From: Chloroflexota bacterium
GTDB lineage: Bacteria > Chloroflexota > Anaerolineae > Aggregatilineales > Phototrophicaceae
Reading direction: 5' to 3'
Assembly: GCA_011523705.1 (NCBI GenBank)
Contig: WTGC01000004.1
Coordinates: 122,633-186,632, forward strand
DNA length: 64,000 bases
The translations under genes and the position numbers were made by a program. The notes beneath the pieces were generated by a model. It made no database searches. It saw only the letters and a list, made by a program, of their open reading frames with translations, and was not told the origin of the DNA. Positions 10,021 through 20,209 of the stretch are shown here, in pieces. Positions within the stretch are counted from its first letter, which is position 1, and the number at the start of each line of letters is the position of its first letter.

Positions 10021-11376
10021 TCAAGTTTCACCCCGAATCAATTGTAGCGATATTCTATTGTGCTGCTCAATCAGAAGCGGCAGGTCGACGGTGAGCAATT
10101 TGCCGTCCTCCACCACGATATCTCCGTTGATGATCGACAGATCGACCGCCGACGGCTGACAGAAGACAAGCGCCGCGACCGGGTCGTGGGTGGCGCCGGC
10201 CATGCCCGCCCCATCCAGTCGAAAGGCAACGACATCGGCCGACATGCCCGGCGCGATCTGCCCAATATCGTCCCGCCCGAGCACAGCGGCGCCGCCGCGG
10301 GTCGCCACTTGAAGGGCTTCGCGGGCGGACAAAGCGGCCGGATCGCCCGAGGCGCGCGCCAATAGCAGGGCCTGCCTCGCTTCGCCTAAGAGATGACCAC
10401 TGTCGTTGGAGGCGGAGCCATCGACGCCCAAGCCCACCTTGACGCGCTTATCGAGCAACTTTCGAATGGGCGCGATGCCCGAGGCCAGCCGCATATTTGA
10501 CGACGGGCAGTGGCAGACGCCCGTGCCGGTTCGCCCGAAGAGAGCGATTTCATCCGTATTCAGTTTGACGCAATGCGCGTGCCAAACGTCATCGCCGATC
10601 CAGCCCATGTCTTCGGCGTAATCCCCGGGCCTCATGCCAAAGCGCTCAACGCTGTAAGCGACATCGGCATCGGTTTCCGCCAGGTGCGTATGCATTTGCA
10701 AGCCATAGGCTCTCGCAAGCGCCGCCGATTCGCGCATCAAATCCACCGTCACGCTGAATGGCGAGCAGGGCGCGACGACAATTTGCAGCATGGAATGCGG
10801 CGAGGGATCGTGCCAGGTCTCGATCAGGCGCTGCGTGTCGCGCAGGATATCGGGCTCGCGCTCGACCAGATGATCGGGCGGCAGGCCGCCGTGCCCCTCG
10901 CCCAGGCTCATGCTGCCGCGCGCCGCATGAAAGCGAATGCCCATGTCTTGCGCGGCGCGGATCTCGTCTTCCAGCCGCACATCATTGGGAAAGACATAGT
11001 GATGATCGCTGGCGGTTGTGCAGCCGGAAAGCAGCAATTCGGCCATTGCCAGCCGAGCGGCAGCATAGACATGTTCCGATCGCATCCGCGCCCAGCAAGG
11101 ATAACAAGCGCGCAGCCAGCCAAAGAGGTCTTCTTGCTGGCCCATCACCCGAGTCAGACTCTGAAACATATGGTGATGGGTATTGACCAAGCCCGGCAGC
11201 GCAACGTGATTGGAAAGGTCAATGACACGATCGGCTTTTTCCGGCGGCGCATCATCGGCCGCGCCGAGGCTCTCGATGATGCGGTCGCGAATCAGCAGCC
11301 AGCCGCCTTCCAATTCACGCCCATCATCATCAAATGTCGCCAGACAGCGAATGTTCTGCAAAAGAAGCGTCGACAT
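10021..11376 (-). CDS. 8-oxoguanine deaminase / ATZ-TRZ family amidohydrolase
   Basis: LPGLVNTHHHMFQSLTR, HTHLAET, HCVKLN, GLGVDGSASND; start MSTLLLQNIRCLA at 11376. Confidence 0.85.
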   Translation of the reverse strand: MSTLLLQNIRCLATFDDDGRELEGGWLLIRDRIIESLGAADDAPPEKADRVIDLSNHVALPGLVNTHHHMFQSLTRVMGQQEDLFGWLRACYPCWARMRSEHVYAAARLAMAELLLSGCTTASDHHYVFPNDVRLEDEIRAAQDMGIRFHAARGSMSLGEGHGGLPPDHLVEREPDILRDTQRLIETWHDPSPHSMLQIVVAPCSPFSVTVDLMRESAALARAYGLQMHTHLAETDADVAYSVERFGMRPGDYAEDMGWIGDDVWHAHCVKLNTDEIALFGRTGTGVCHCPSSNMRLASGIAPIRKLLDKRVKVGLGVDGSASNDSGHLLGEARQALLLARASGDPAALSAREALQVATRGGAAVLGRDDIGQIAPGMSADVVAFRLDGAGMAGATHDPVAALVFCQPSAVDLSIINGDIVVEDGKLLTVDLPLLIEQHNRISLQLIRGET

Positions 11377-11476
11377 CGGCCCGCGACTCCTTCGATCAAT
11401 GCCACTAATATAATACGCTGGCAAATGGGCTTCAAGATTCAGCTGGACAGGCGTCGGTCCTCGCCGGAGTCGCGGG

Positions 11477-12358
11477 TCAGGCTTCCAGGCTGCGGCGAGC
11501 CGCCTTCAACGTATTCGACAAGAGCATAGTGATGGTCATGGGACCGACGCCGCCGGGCACTTTGGTGATGTATCCGGCAACTGCACACGCCGATTCAAAT
11601 TCGACATCGCCGACATAACGATAGCCTTTTTCGCTATCGGGGTCGGGCAACGAATTGGAGCCAACGTCAATGACAATGGCGCCCGGCTTGATCCAATCGC
11701 CTTTGACATATTCGGCCCGCCCCACCGCCGCCACTACGATATCGGCGGCTCGGACTGTTCCGGGCAGGTCGCGCGTGCGGCTGTGGCAGATGGTGACCGT
11801 GGCGTTGGCCTTTGCCAGCATAAGCGCCACTGGCAGCCCGACGATATTGCTGCGGCCGATGACAACCGCCCGCAGCCCCTCGATGGCTTCGCCCGTTTCC
11901 GCGATTAACTGCATCACGCCAGTGGGCGTCGCCGGCGTGAATGTCGGCTCGCGCCCGCGCATGCCCAGGCGCCCGAGGTTCATCGGATGGATGCCATCGA
12001 CATCTTTGGCCAGGCTGATTTCGTTGAGCACAGCCTCCTCATTGATGTGATCGGGCAAGGGCAATTGCACCAAGATGCCGTGGATGCTTGGATCGGCGTT
12101 GTAGGCTCGCACCGCGTCCTCCACCTCAGCCTGCGTCGACGCGGCCGGCAAGATTCGTGCCTCCGAGCGCAAACCGGCTCGATCGCAGGCGCGGCGCTTC
12201 ATGCGCACATACATCGCCGAGGCCGGATCATCGCCGACCAGGACGACGCCCAAGCCCGGCGCCGCCCCTGATTTAGCCCGCAAGTCTTCGACCGCCCGCT
12301 TGATCTCGCCCTGAATGCGCTGAGCTACCGGACGTCCATCAATGATCTTGGCTGGCAT
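11477..12358 (-). CDS. folD: bifunctional methylenetetrahydrofolate dehydrogenase/cyclohydrolase FolD
   Basis: GILVQLPLPDHI, KDVDGIHPMNLGRL, IGRSNIVGLPVALML, VPGGVGPMTITML. Confidence 0.95.
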   Translation of the reverse strand: MPAKIIDGRPVAQRIQGEIKRAVEDLRAKSGAAPGLGVVLVGDDPASAMYVRMKRRACDRAGLRSEARILPAASTQAEVEDAVRAYNADPSIHGILVQLPLPDHINEEAVLNEISLAKDVDGIHPMNLGRLGMRGREPTFTPATPTGVMQLIAETGEAIEGLRAVVIGRSNIVGLPVALMLAKANATVTICHSRTRDLPGTVRAADIVVAAVGRAEYVKGDWIKPGAIVIDVGSNSLPDPDSEKGYRYVGDVEFESACAVAGYITKVPGGVGPMTITMLLSNTLKAARRSLEA

Positions 12359-12522
12359 CGCAATTCCCTTCCGCTGTCACTTGAATCGCAGGCGAAGACT
12401 GGCTGAAAGCCGCGCCTTGCTGTTGTCGCCGCCGCTGAAGCTGGAGGCGGATGGATATGGAGATTGGGGCGCGCTCTTGTTACACTGGTCCTAGCCGACA
12501 ACTGCCTTGAGGATAGCACAGA

Positions 12523-13149
12523 GTGGCGCCAGCCGAGAATTTGCCGGGCATCATCTTCGTCATCATCGGACCGGGTGGCGCCGGCAAAAACGCCATCATG
12601 AAGGCGGTCATCGCCTCGACTCCGGCGCTGCAGCAACTGGCGACCGCCACCACGCGGCCCATGCGCGCGGATGAAAAGCAAGGGCGCGAGCATGTCTTTG
12701 TGAGCGCGCAACAATTTCACGAAATGATAAGCAACGATGAATTGCTGGAGCATCAGGAAGTGACGCCGGGCAAGCATTATGGCATCCCCCGCCAGACTGT
12801 CTTGGAAGTCCTGACCGCTGGGGCTGCGCGCATCGCCGATATTGAAGTCCTTGGCGCCATTGAGCTCGCCACCGCTTATCCGCAAAACGTCGTCCAGATC
12901 TTCGTCACCGTGCCGGGCGCCGATATCGCCAATCAAATGGCGCTGCTGGAAGCGCGGATGCGCTCGAGAGCCGATAAGGCGACCGACATTGAACAGCGGC
13001 TCGAACGCGCGCGGGCGCTGGAATTGCCCTATCAATCGCGTTGCGATTACGTCGTTGTGAATGACGATTTGGCGCAGGCAATTGAGGCGACGGCCGCCAT
13101 CATCCGCCGCGAAATGGCCGAACGGCAAATGCAGGAAGTGAATCCATGA
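12523..13149 (+). CDS. guanylate kinase-like P-loop kinase
   Basis: IIFVIIGPGGAGKNAIM (variant Walker A), TATTRPMRADEKQGREHVFVS, GKHYGIPRQTV; the non-canonical P-loop lowers certainty that it is the housekeeping Gmk. Confidence 0.75.
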   Translation: MAPAENLPGIIFVIIGPGGAGKNAIMKAVIASTPALQQLATATTRPMRADEKQGREHVFVSAQQFHEMISNDELLEHQEVTPGKHYGIPRQTVLEVLTAGAARIADIEVLGAIELATAYPQNVVQIFVTVPGADIANQMALLEARMRSRADKATDIEQRLERARALELPYQSRCDYVVVNDDLAQAIEATAAIIRREMAERQMQEVNP

Positions 13150-14234
13150 ACGACCTCGCGCAACACCATCTTGCGCTGGGAGCGCGCCTGGCGCCTGATG
13201 GAATCCCGCTCGATTACGGCGACCTGGCGGCGGAATATGCGGCCGCGGACCAGGGCGCGATCCTGCTCGATCGCTCGCATGAGGGCCGTATCTTGCTGCA
13301 GGGACGCGACCGGCTTGAGCTGGTCAACCGCATGTCAACCAATGACGTGAGCCGCCTCGAAATCAATGAGGGCAAGCCGACCGTATTCGTGAACGCCAAT
13401 GCGCGCATCCTGTTTCGCGTGGTCTGCTACAACTTGCCGCGAGGCTTGCTGCTGATCAGTGAGCCGGGCCAGGGCGATGCGTTGGCGAGTTTTCTGCAGC
13501 GCAGCATCTTCTTCGGCGATCAGGTCGCCGTCAAGGACATCAGCGCCGAGACGGCTCACTTCGCCCTGCATGGAGTGGCTGCCGACACGGTAATCGAATC
13601 GCTGGCGCCGGCGGCGCGGTCCATTCCGGCGCTGGGCGTCGTTGAAGTCGAAAGCGATGTCGGCAATCTGATCATCGCCCGGCGAAAATCCATCTGCGGC
13701 GCACATTGGATTGTGATCGCCGACCACGTTGCGGGCGCGCATGTGCACCACCTGCTGCTGCAATGCGGAGGGGCTGCCGGTCTGATCGCAGCCGGTTCTT
13801 TAACCTTCAATTGCTTGCGCATACGCAGCGGCAGGCCCGCTGGTCTGGAGCTGTCGACCGATTATATTCCGCTGGAAGTGGGACTCTGGGACGAGATCAG
13901 CTTCAGCAAGGGCTGTTATACCGGGCAAGAAATCATCGCGCGCATGGAGAGCCGGGGGCGCTTGGCAAAGACGCTGGTCAAGGTGGCGCTATCTTCCATG
14001 GTTCCCGCGCCGGCGCCGATTTACGCGCTGGGCAAGGCAGCAGGTACTTTAACGAGCAGCGTTCAAGCCCCCGACGGCCGAATCCATGCTGTGGGGGTGC
14101 TCAGAATCGGCAGCGCGCAGCCCGGCACAGAACTAACCGTAGGTAAAGATGGACGGGCGGCCAAGGTCGCCGACTATGCCGGGGCGCAACCGCCATTCGT
14201 CCTACAGGAAGAGACAATAACGCCAGGCACATGA
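13146..14234 (+). CDS. ygfZ: YgfZ/GcvT-domain folate-binding protein
   Basis: KGCYTGQEIIARMESRGRL signature; LDRSHEGRILLQGRDRLELVNRMSTNDV N-terminus. Confidence 0.9.
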   Translation: MNDLAQHHLALGARLAPDGIPLDYGDLAAEYAAADQGAILLDRSHEGRILLQGRDRLELVNRMSTNDVSRLEINEGKPTVFVNANARILFRVVCYNLPRGLLLISEPGQGDALASFLQRSIFFGDQVAVKDISAETAHFALHGVAADTVIESLAPAARSIPALGVVEVESDVGNLIIARRKSICGAHWIVIADHVAGAHVHHLLLQCGGAAGLIAAGSLTFNCLRIRSGRPAGLELSTDYIPLEVGLWDEISFSKGCYTGQEIIARMESRGRLAKTLVKVALSSMVPAPAPIYALGKAAGTLTSSVQAPDGRIHAVGVLRIGSAQPGTELTVGKDGRAAKVADYAGAQPPFVLQEETITPGT

Positions 14235-14273
14235 CGCTTAGCGCGTAGCGATTCTGTGGCGCGGACGCTTGAT

Positions 14274-14735
14274 TCAGTTGAATTTGGGCGGCTCGCCATC
14301 AAAAAACAGCGCCCACCACAGCTTCCAATTCGCAGGTTCGGGCGCGGTCGTCTGGAATTCGACCAAGGGCGCGGTCGATCGCGCGGTCGACCTCGGTATG
14401 CCGCTGCTCTTGGGCATGATCAGGACTTCGCCGTCACGGATCATTTTGCCTTCGTCGCGGGCCCAATACTCGACGTAGGCATCGCTCTTGACATAGGCGA
14501 GCTCTTCAATCAAGTCCCGCTGCTCTTCTAGCAAGGCTTCAATTTCGGCGGCGAAACGTGCGTGTATTCTGCCTAAATCGCGGTCCAGCTTGATGCGCCC
14601 GCTGAAGTTCAGCGTGAGCACCAAACCAAAAGCCAGCACGACAGCCAGCGTCACCTGTATGCTGGTCAAGCCCTGTCCTGCGGCGCGCCGGTTGAGGGCG
14701 CTCGATTGCGTGCCGCCCATTCCGCCTTCCGCCAT
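14274..14735 (-). CDS. septum formation initiator (FtsB/DivIC)-like protein
   Basis: Single TM (VTLAVVLAFGLVLTL) followed by coiled coil (RFAAEIEALLEEQRDLIEELAYVKSDAYVEYWARDE); start MAEGGMGG at 14735. Confidence 0.7.
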   Translation of the reverse strand: MAEGGMGGTQSSALNRRAAGQGLTSIQVTLAVVLAFGLVLTLNFSGRIKLDRDLGRIHARFAAEIEALLEEQRDLIEELAYVKSDAYVEYWARDEGKMIRDGEVLIMPKSSGIPRSTARSTAPLVEFQTTAPEPANWKLWWALFFDGEPPKFN

Positions 14736-14955
14736 TTGCAACCTGCAATTCTGAATTCCGCCTGACAACAATGATATTAGAGCGACGGAAATACGCCAGC
14801 GCAGGCGGCGCGGATTTCTCTTCGTCGGTGTTGGTGACGGCGCTTGAGAAGAAGAGGGTGCTGGGCACAGGCTGCGGGCGAGCACGGTCTGACAATCAAA
14901 ATTTCGGAATGCCACAAGAAAGACAAAACCCGGCCATTTGACCGGGTGTAATCGT

Positions 14956-15039
14956 TGCCGAAGGTGGGAGTCGAACCCACACTCCCCGAAGAGAACTACG
15001 CCCTGAACGTAGCGCGTCTGCCAATTCCGCCACTTCGGC
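14956..15039 (-). tRNA. tRNA-Leu (anticodon CAG)
   Basis: Reverse complement GCCGAAGTGGCGGAATTGGCAGACGCGCTACGTTCAGGGCGTAGTTCTCTTCGGGGAGTGTGGGTTCGACTCCCACCTTCGGCA; acceptor stem, long variable arm, GTTCGACTC T-arm. Confidence 0.93.
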
Positions 15040-15054
15040 GCCTCAGCAGCCTGA

Positions 15055-15082
15055 AGTATAGCGGCTGAGGGCGGCTTGTCAA
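15055..15082 (-). promoter_or_regulatory. sigma70-like promoter for tRNA-Leu
   Basis: Minus strand TTGACA (15082-15077), 16 nt, TATACT (15060-15055), just upstream of the tRNA. Confidence 0.6.
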
Positions 15083-15180
15083 TACGCTGCTTGCGCGAGA
15101 TTTGCTGTCCGGTCACTGTTTCGCGTGATACAATGCAGCGCGTTTTCATGTGGCAAGGATAAGTAACGGGAGACCTCAGG

Positions 15181-16929
15181 CTGAAAGACAAGGCTCCGCC
15201 GCGAATTGACCCGCAAGACTCGCGAATTCCTTGGCTGCGTTCCTGCGTTCCGGCTCTGATCATCACGGCCGCCCTTCTGGTCGCCGGCTGGGGCGCGCAG
15301 GCGCAGCGTCAAAACTTCGGCGTATACGCGCAGGCGATCGGGCAAGCCAATCTTCGCGCCGACGACAATATCGAGGCGCGGCTCGTCGGCGAAATCCGAA
15401 GCGGCGTCAGCTATCCCGTGCTCGGTCGCAGTCAGCTCTACCCCTGGCTGTTATTAGGCGAAAGCGAGACGGATCAGCCCTTGGGCTGGGTATTCGAGAC
15501 GCTGGTCGTTGTGAGCGGGGATATCCATCGCGTCCCCTTCAGCGATCTGATAATGGGCGAATCAGCGCCGCCCACGCCTTTGATGACGAGCGCCAGCCCG
15601 GCGCCAGCCGCCACAACAAAGAGCGCCGCGCCAACGCCGACGCCGACGATTGGCGTCTTTGGCGTCAGCGGCACGGTTTCGGGCGAGGTGAATATTCGCT
15701 ACGGACCCGGCGTCGAATACCCCCGAGCTGGCGTGGCGTATTCGGGCGATCGCTTTGAAGTGACCGGTTATCACACGATATATCCCTGGGTGCGGATACG
15801 CTATCCGGAAGCGGCCGGCGGGCAAGCCTGGATGGCCAGCGATCTGCTGGAGATCAGCGGGAATATCTTCAACACGGTCGCGATCTCGCAGACGCGCTTC
15901 AGCTTGCCGCCTTTCACGCCGACGCCGGCGGCTGTTCAAGCCAGCGGCATCAACGGGGAACGAGCGCTGCCGCTGGGCGGCGATTTGCAGATTCTTGCCG
16001 ACGAGCTGTGGAATCTGCTATTGCAGAATGACTTTGATCCGCAGACGAGCCGCTTCGGCGCGCTATTCTTCATGGACCTGGCCAGCGGCGAAGCCTTCAG
16101 CTTCGGCGACGAAATCGCTTTCAGCGGCACAAGCCTGAACAAGGTCGCCATTCTCGTCAAGCTCTATCAAAAGCTTGACGCCCCGCCGTCAATCGAGACA
16201 GCCACCGATATTCTCAACACGATGATTTGCAGCGAAAACGCGGCCACCAATCGTCTGCTGAGCATCATCGGCGACGGCAACGCCTACGTCGGCGCGGACG
16301 CGGTCACCAAGCTTTACCAGGAGCTGGGCTTGACGCGGTCATTCTTGATCGCGCCCTTCACGACGATTGGCACGCCGGAACCGCCCCCGCGCCCGCTGGT
16401 ATTTCCCGAAACGGCGGCTGATCAGGTCCGCGCCTTGCCCGATTTATCGAATCAGTTGACTGTTGTCGAAATTGGCTCTCTGCTCGCCAATCTCTACCAA
16501 TGCGCTTACGGCGAGGGCGGCGCGCTTGTGGATAGTTTCGGCGAGACAATCGAAGCGCGCGAATGCCGGCAGATGCTGCACGTGATGAGCAACAATACCG
16601 TCGATGCCCTCTTGAAATCGGGCGTGCCCGCCGATACACGCGTGGCGCATAAGCATGGCTGGATACCCGATACGCATGGCAATGCCGCCCTGTTCTTCAC
16701 GCCCGGCGGCGATTATGTCATCGCGATGATGCTATTCCAGCCAGAGTGGTTGAACTTCCAGGAGTCGCTGCCGCTTTTCGCCGAGGTATCGCGCCGCGTC
16801 TATAACCACGTCAATCCGGAGCAGCCGCAGGCATCGGGCCGCGAATGGGATATACCCGATGCCAACAGCTGCAACTACTTTGGCAGCCCGCTGGTCGTCG
16901 ATCTCCTGCAAAGTCACTGGGATGAATGA
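15181..16929 (+). CDS. Secreted protein: signal peptide, two SH3-like domains, class A beta-lactamase-fold serine hydrolase domain
   Basis: Open frame from 15163; LRSCVPALIITAALLVAGWGAQA signal; QANLRADDN... and VNIRYGPGVEYPRAGV... SH3 repeats; STSLNK-like active-site region, SENAATNRLL, HKHGW. ORF track starts only at GTG 15418; no ATG/GTG/TTG upstream, CTG at 15181. Confidence 0.7.
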   Translation: MKDKAPPRIDPQDSRIPWLRSCVPALIITAALLVAGWGAQAQRQNFGVYAQAIGQANLRADDNIEARLVGEIRSGVSYPVLGRSQLYPWLLLGESETDQPLGWVFETLVVVSGDIHRVPFSDLIMGESAPPTPLMTSASPAPAATTKSAAPTPTPTIGVFGVSGTVSGEVNIRYGPGVEYPRAGVAYSGDRFEVTGYHTIYPWVRIRYPEAAGGQAWMASDLLEISGNIFNTVAISQTRFSLPPFTPTPAAVQASGINGERALPLGGDLQILADELWNLLLQNDFDPQTSRFGALFFMDLASGEAFSFGDEIAFSGTSLNKVAILVKLYQKLDAPPSIETATDILNTMICSENAATNRLLSIIGDGNAYVGADAVTKLYQELGLTRSFLIAPFTTIGTPEPPPRPLVFPETAADQVRALPDLSNQLTVVEIGSLLANLYQCAYGEGGALVDSFGETIEARECRQMLHVMSNNTVDALLKSGVPADTRVAHKHGWIPDTHGNAALFFTPGGDYVIAMMLFQPEWLNFQESLPLFAEVSRRVYNHVNPEQPQASGREWDIPDANSCNYFGSPLVVDLLQSHWDE

Positions 16930-16947
16930 GAGTGCGGCACGCGCCCA

Positions 16948-17988
<1,041 letters not shown>

Positions 17989-18873
17989 TCAACTCCGCAG
18001 TTGCATGAGGCCGTGGCTAAGCCCGACGACGGCGCGTTCTTTGACCTTGGTCTGAAAGTGGATCTCATTGTCGCCATTGCGCCACATTTCGGTCACCAGC
18101 GTGTCGCCCGGGAAGACGTGACGAGAGAACCGAACATTGAGTGATTTGAAGCGGTCTGGGTCGTTGTCGGCGCAGCGCTTGAGGATGGCGCGGGCGGCGA
18201 ATCCCATCGTGCACAAGCCATGCAGAATCGGTTTCTCGTAGCCGCCGCTCTGCACCAGTTGCGGGTCTGCGTGCAGCGGGTTGTCATCGCCGGCCAGTCG
18301 ATACAGCAGCGCCTGCGCCACATGGGTGGATTCTTCTAATACGAAATCGGGTTCGCGCGTCGGCAGGACCCACTGTGTTGAAGGGCCGCGCTCGCCGCCG
18401 AAGCCGCCCAGCCCGCGAAAGAAAAGCGAATGACGCGCCGTCGCCAACTCTGAGCCATCATCGACACAGCTCCTTATGTCGATGATCATTAGCAGCCCGC
18501 TGCCCTTGTCATAAATGTCCGCTATCGTGATCGTGGAAGTCACGGTCGCCGCCTTGGGCAAGGGTCGGTAGACGCGCAGGAATTGTTCGCCATGTACGAC
18601 CATCATTGGGTGGTACTTGATGCCGGCGATTTCGCCCATTGGCACGCGGCGATTGAATGCATAAGAGAAGACGACGGCGAAAGTCGGGAAGACTTGAAAA
18701 CCGACGCTGCTCAACTCATAGACGAATTTCAACTCATCTTGATCGAGGGGATCGGCCGGCGCGCCGATGCCCAGCGCATACAACGCGACATCGCGCTCAT
18801 TGTAGCGGTAGGTCGTGCGCTCAAGCTCGGCGCCGATTGCGTGCTTCACGATGTCAAGGGCGGGCGGCTGCAT
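17989..18873 (-). CDS. MaoC-like (R)-specific enoyl-CoA hydratase 2 type dehydratase
   Basis: YRLAGDDNPLHADPQLVQSGGYEKPILHGLCTMGFAARAIL hot-dog hydratase-2 motif; start MQPPALDIV at 18873. Confidence 0.85.
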   Translation of the reverse strand: MQPPALDIVKHAIGAELERTTYRYNERDVALYALGIGAPADPLDQDELKFVYELSSVGFQVFPTFAVVFSYAFNRRVPMGEIAGIKYHPMMVVHGEQFLRVYRPLPKAATVTSTITIADIYDKGSGLLMIIDIRSCVDDGSELATARHSLFFRGLGGFGGERGPSTQWVLPTREPDFVLEESTHVAQALLYRLAGDDNPLHADPQLVQSGGYEKPILHGLCTMGFAARAILKRCADNDPDRFKSLNVRFSRHVFPGDTLVTEMWRNGDNEIHFQTKVKERAVVGLSHGLMQLRS

Positions 18874-19000
18874 AGCGTCGTTCCTGTCCGGGCGCGGCGG
18901 ATGATCTACAGTCGAAGACAAGTATAATCAGGAAGGTTGAGCAAAGCTACCAGGCGGGTGCCGTGGCGCAAAGCCGCTTCGGCGCTTCGAGCCGCGGCAT

Positions 19001-19330
19001 CTAATCGGTCGGCTGCTGCGGCGAAATCAATCGCAGATATTCCCAAGTGTAGATGCCCGTGTGGTGGCCATCGTCCCAACTGGGCTGCAGCGCGTAATTG
19101 CCGACCGCGTCCATGCCGGTAATGGCGTATGAGCGGCGCGGCGTCAGCTTGAGGATGTCATCGGGCGCATGCTCCATGCCCATTTTGGCGTGCCCGCCGC
19201 GGCATTCGACGCAGGGGCAGGCTTCGCGCAGTTGCGCCAGCGGGTAGACGCTGACGAGACCATCGTCCCAGATGATCTGCAGCTCGCCCTGCTGCCGGTC
19301 CACGGTTATATTCGTCGGTCGATTGTCCAT
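19001..19330 (-). CDS. DUF971 family protein
   Basis: ITVDRQQGELQIIWDDGLVSVYPLAQLREACPCVECRGG...LQPSWDDGHHTGIYTWEYLR. Confidence 0.85.
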   Translation of the reverse strand: MDNRPTNITVDRQQGELQIIWDDGLVSVYPLAQLREACPCVECRGGHAKMGMEHAPDDILKLTPRRSYAITGMDAVGNYALQPSWDDGHHTGIYTWEYLRLISPQQPTD

Positions 19331-19518
19331 TCAGCGCGCCTTTTGCTCCGCCCCCTGCGTATATGCTAAAGATTGGGATCAAAGCTGAACACCCGCAAGC
19401 GGAGACGAGACCGAGACCGTCGCTGAAGGCGCCAGCAAGTTCGCCCAACTTGCTTATCGAAATCGCTTTGATACAATGATTTCATTCATTTTACCGTTTC
19501 TCTGGCGGAGCGCTCCAA

Positions 19519-20187
19519 ATGTCTCATATTAGACTTACAGCTTGTCTGATGGTTTGGCTCCTGATCTTGACAGCTTGTCAAAGCCAGTCGACATCGCCGG
19601 CGGACGTGACCGCTACCGCGCTGTCGGATGCGCTCGCCCAAGCCGTCGCCACCGCGGACAGTCTCGCGGCGACCGCCACCGCCATCACGAAGGCGACCGA
19701 AGCGGTACCGACGGCGACGCCGACGTTGACGCCAACGCCGGACCCGTTTCCGGAAACGATAGTCGGCTCCATCTATGTCGCTGAACAGCGCTTTGAAGGC
19801 GGATGGATGTTCTGGCTGCAGCCCAATACCCAGATCTGGGTGCTGACAGAAAATGACGACGGGAAGCAGATCTGGAGCGTCTATGAAGATACATTCGTCG
19901 AAGGCGACGCGGAGTCCGATCCGCAGATTTTGCCGCCCGAGGGCCGCTTGCAGCCCATTCGCGGCTTCGGCAAGCTTTGGCGCGAGAACCCGGAAGTGCG
20001 CCTGGCGATCGGTTGGGCGCTGGATGTCGAACTGGGACACACAACCCGTTACGAGTACCATCATGGCGGTTATGTGAATGATGACAACGATTATGTGCCG
20101 GCGCCGGGTTACCATCAGGTAACGACGCTGGGCGGCGACACCGTTCAATTCGTTGAAGGCTCCCGCACTTGGCGAATCCAAAGCTGA
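19519..20187 (+). CDS. lipoprotein with Thr/Pro-rich linker
   Basis: Lipobox LILTAC; ATPTLTPTPDPFP linker. Confidence 0.7.
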   Translation: MSHIRLTACLMVWLLILTACQSQSTSPADVTATALSDALAQAVATADSLAATATAITKATEAVPTATPTLTPTPDPFPETIVGSIYVAEQRFEGGWMFWLQPNTQIWVLTENDDGKQIWSVYEDTFVEGDAESDPQILPPEGRLQPIRGFGKLWRENPEVRLAIGWALDVELGHTTRYEYHHGGYVNDDNDYVPAPGYHQVTTLGGDTVQFVEGSRTWRIQS

Positions 20188-20209
20188 AGACGAGCGCGAA
20201 GCCCGAACC

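Noticed and set aside
12325-13128. 267-aa minus-strand ORF
   Set aside because: Antisense to the guanylate-kinase-like gene and overlapping folD start; the plus frame has the P-loop.
14736-15266. N-terminal extension of the FtsB-like ORF (PKWRNWQTRYVQGVVLFGECGFDSHLRQRL)
   Set aside because: This stretch is translated tRNA-Leu sequence; the real CDS starts near 14735.
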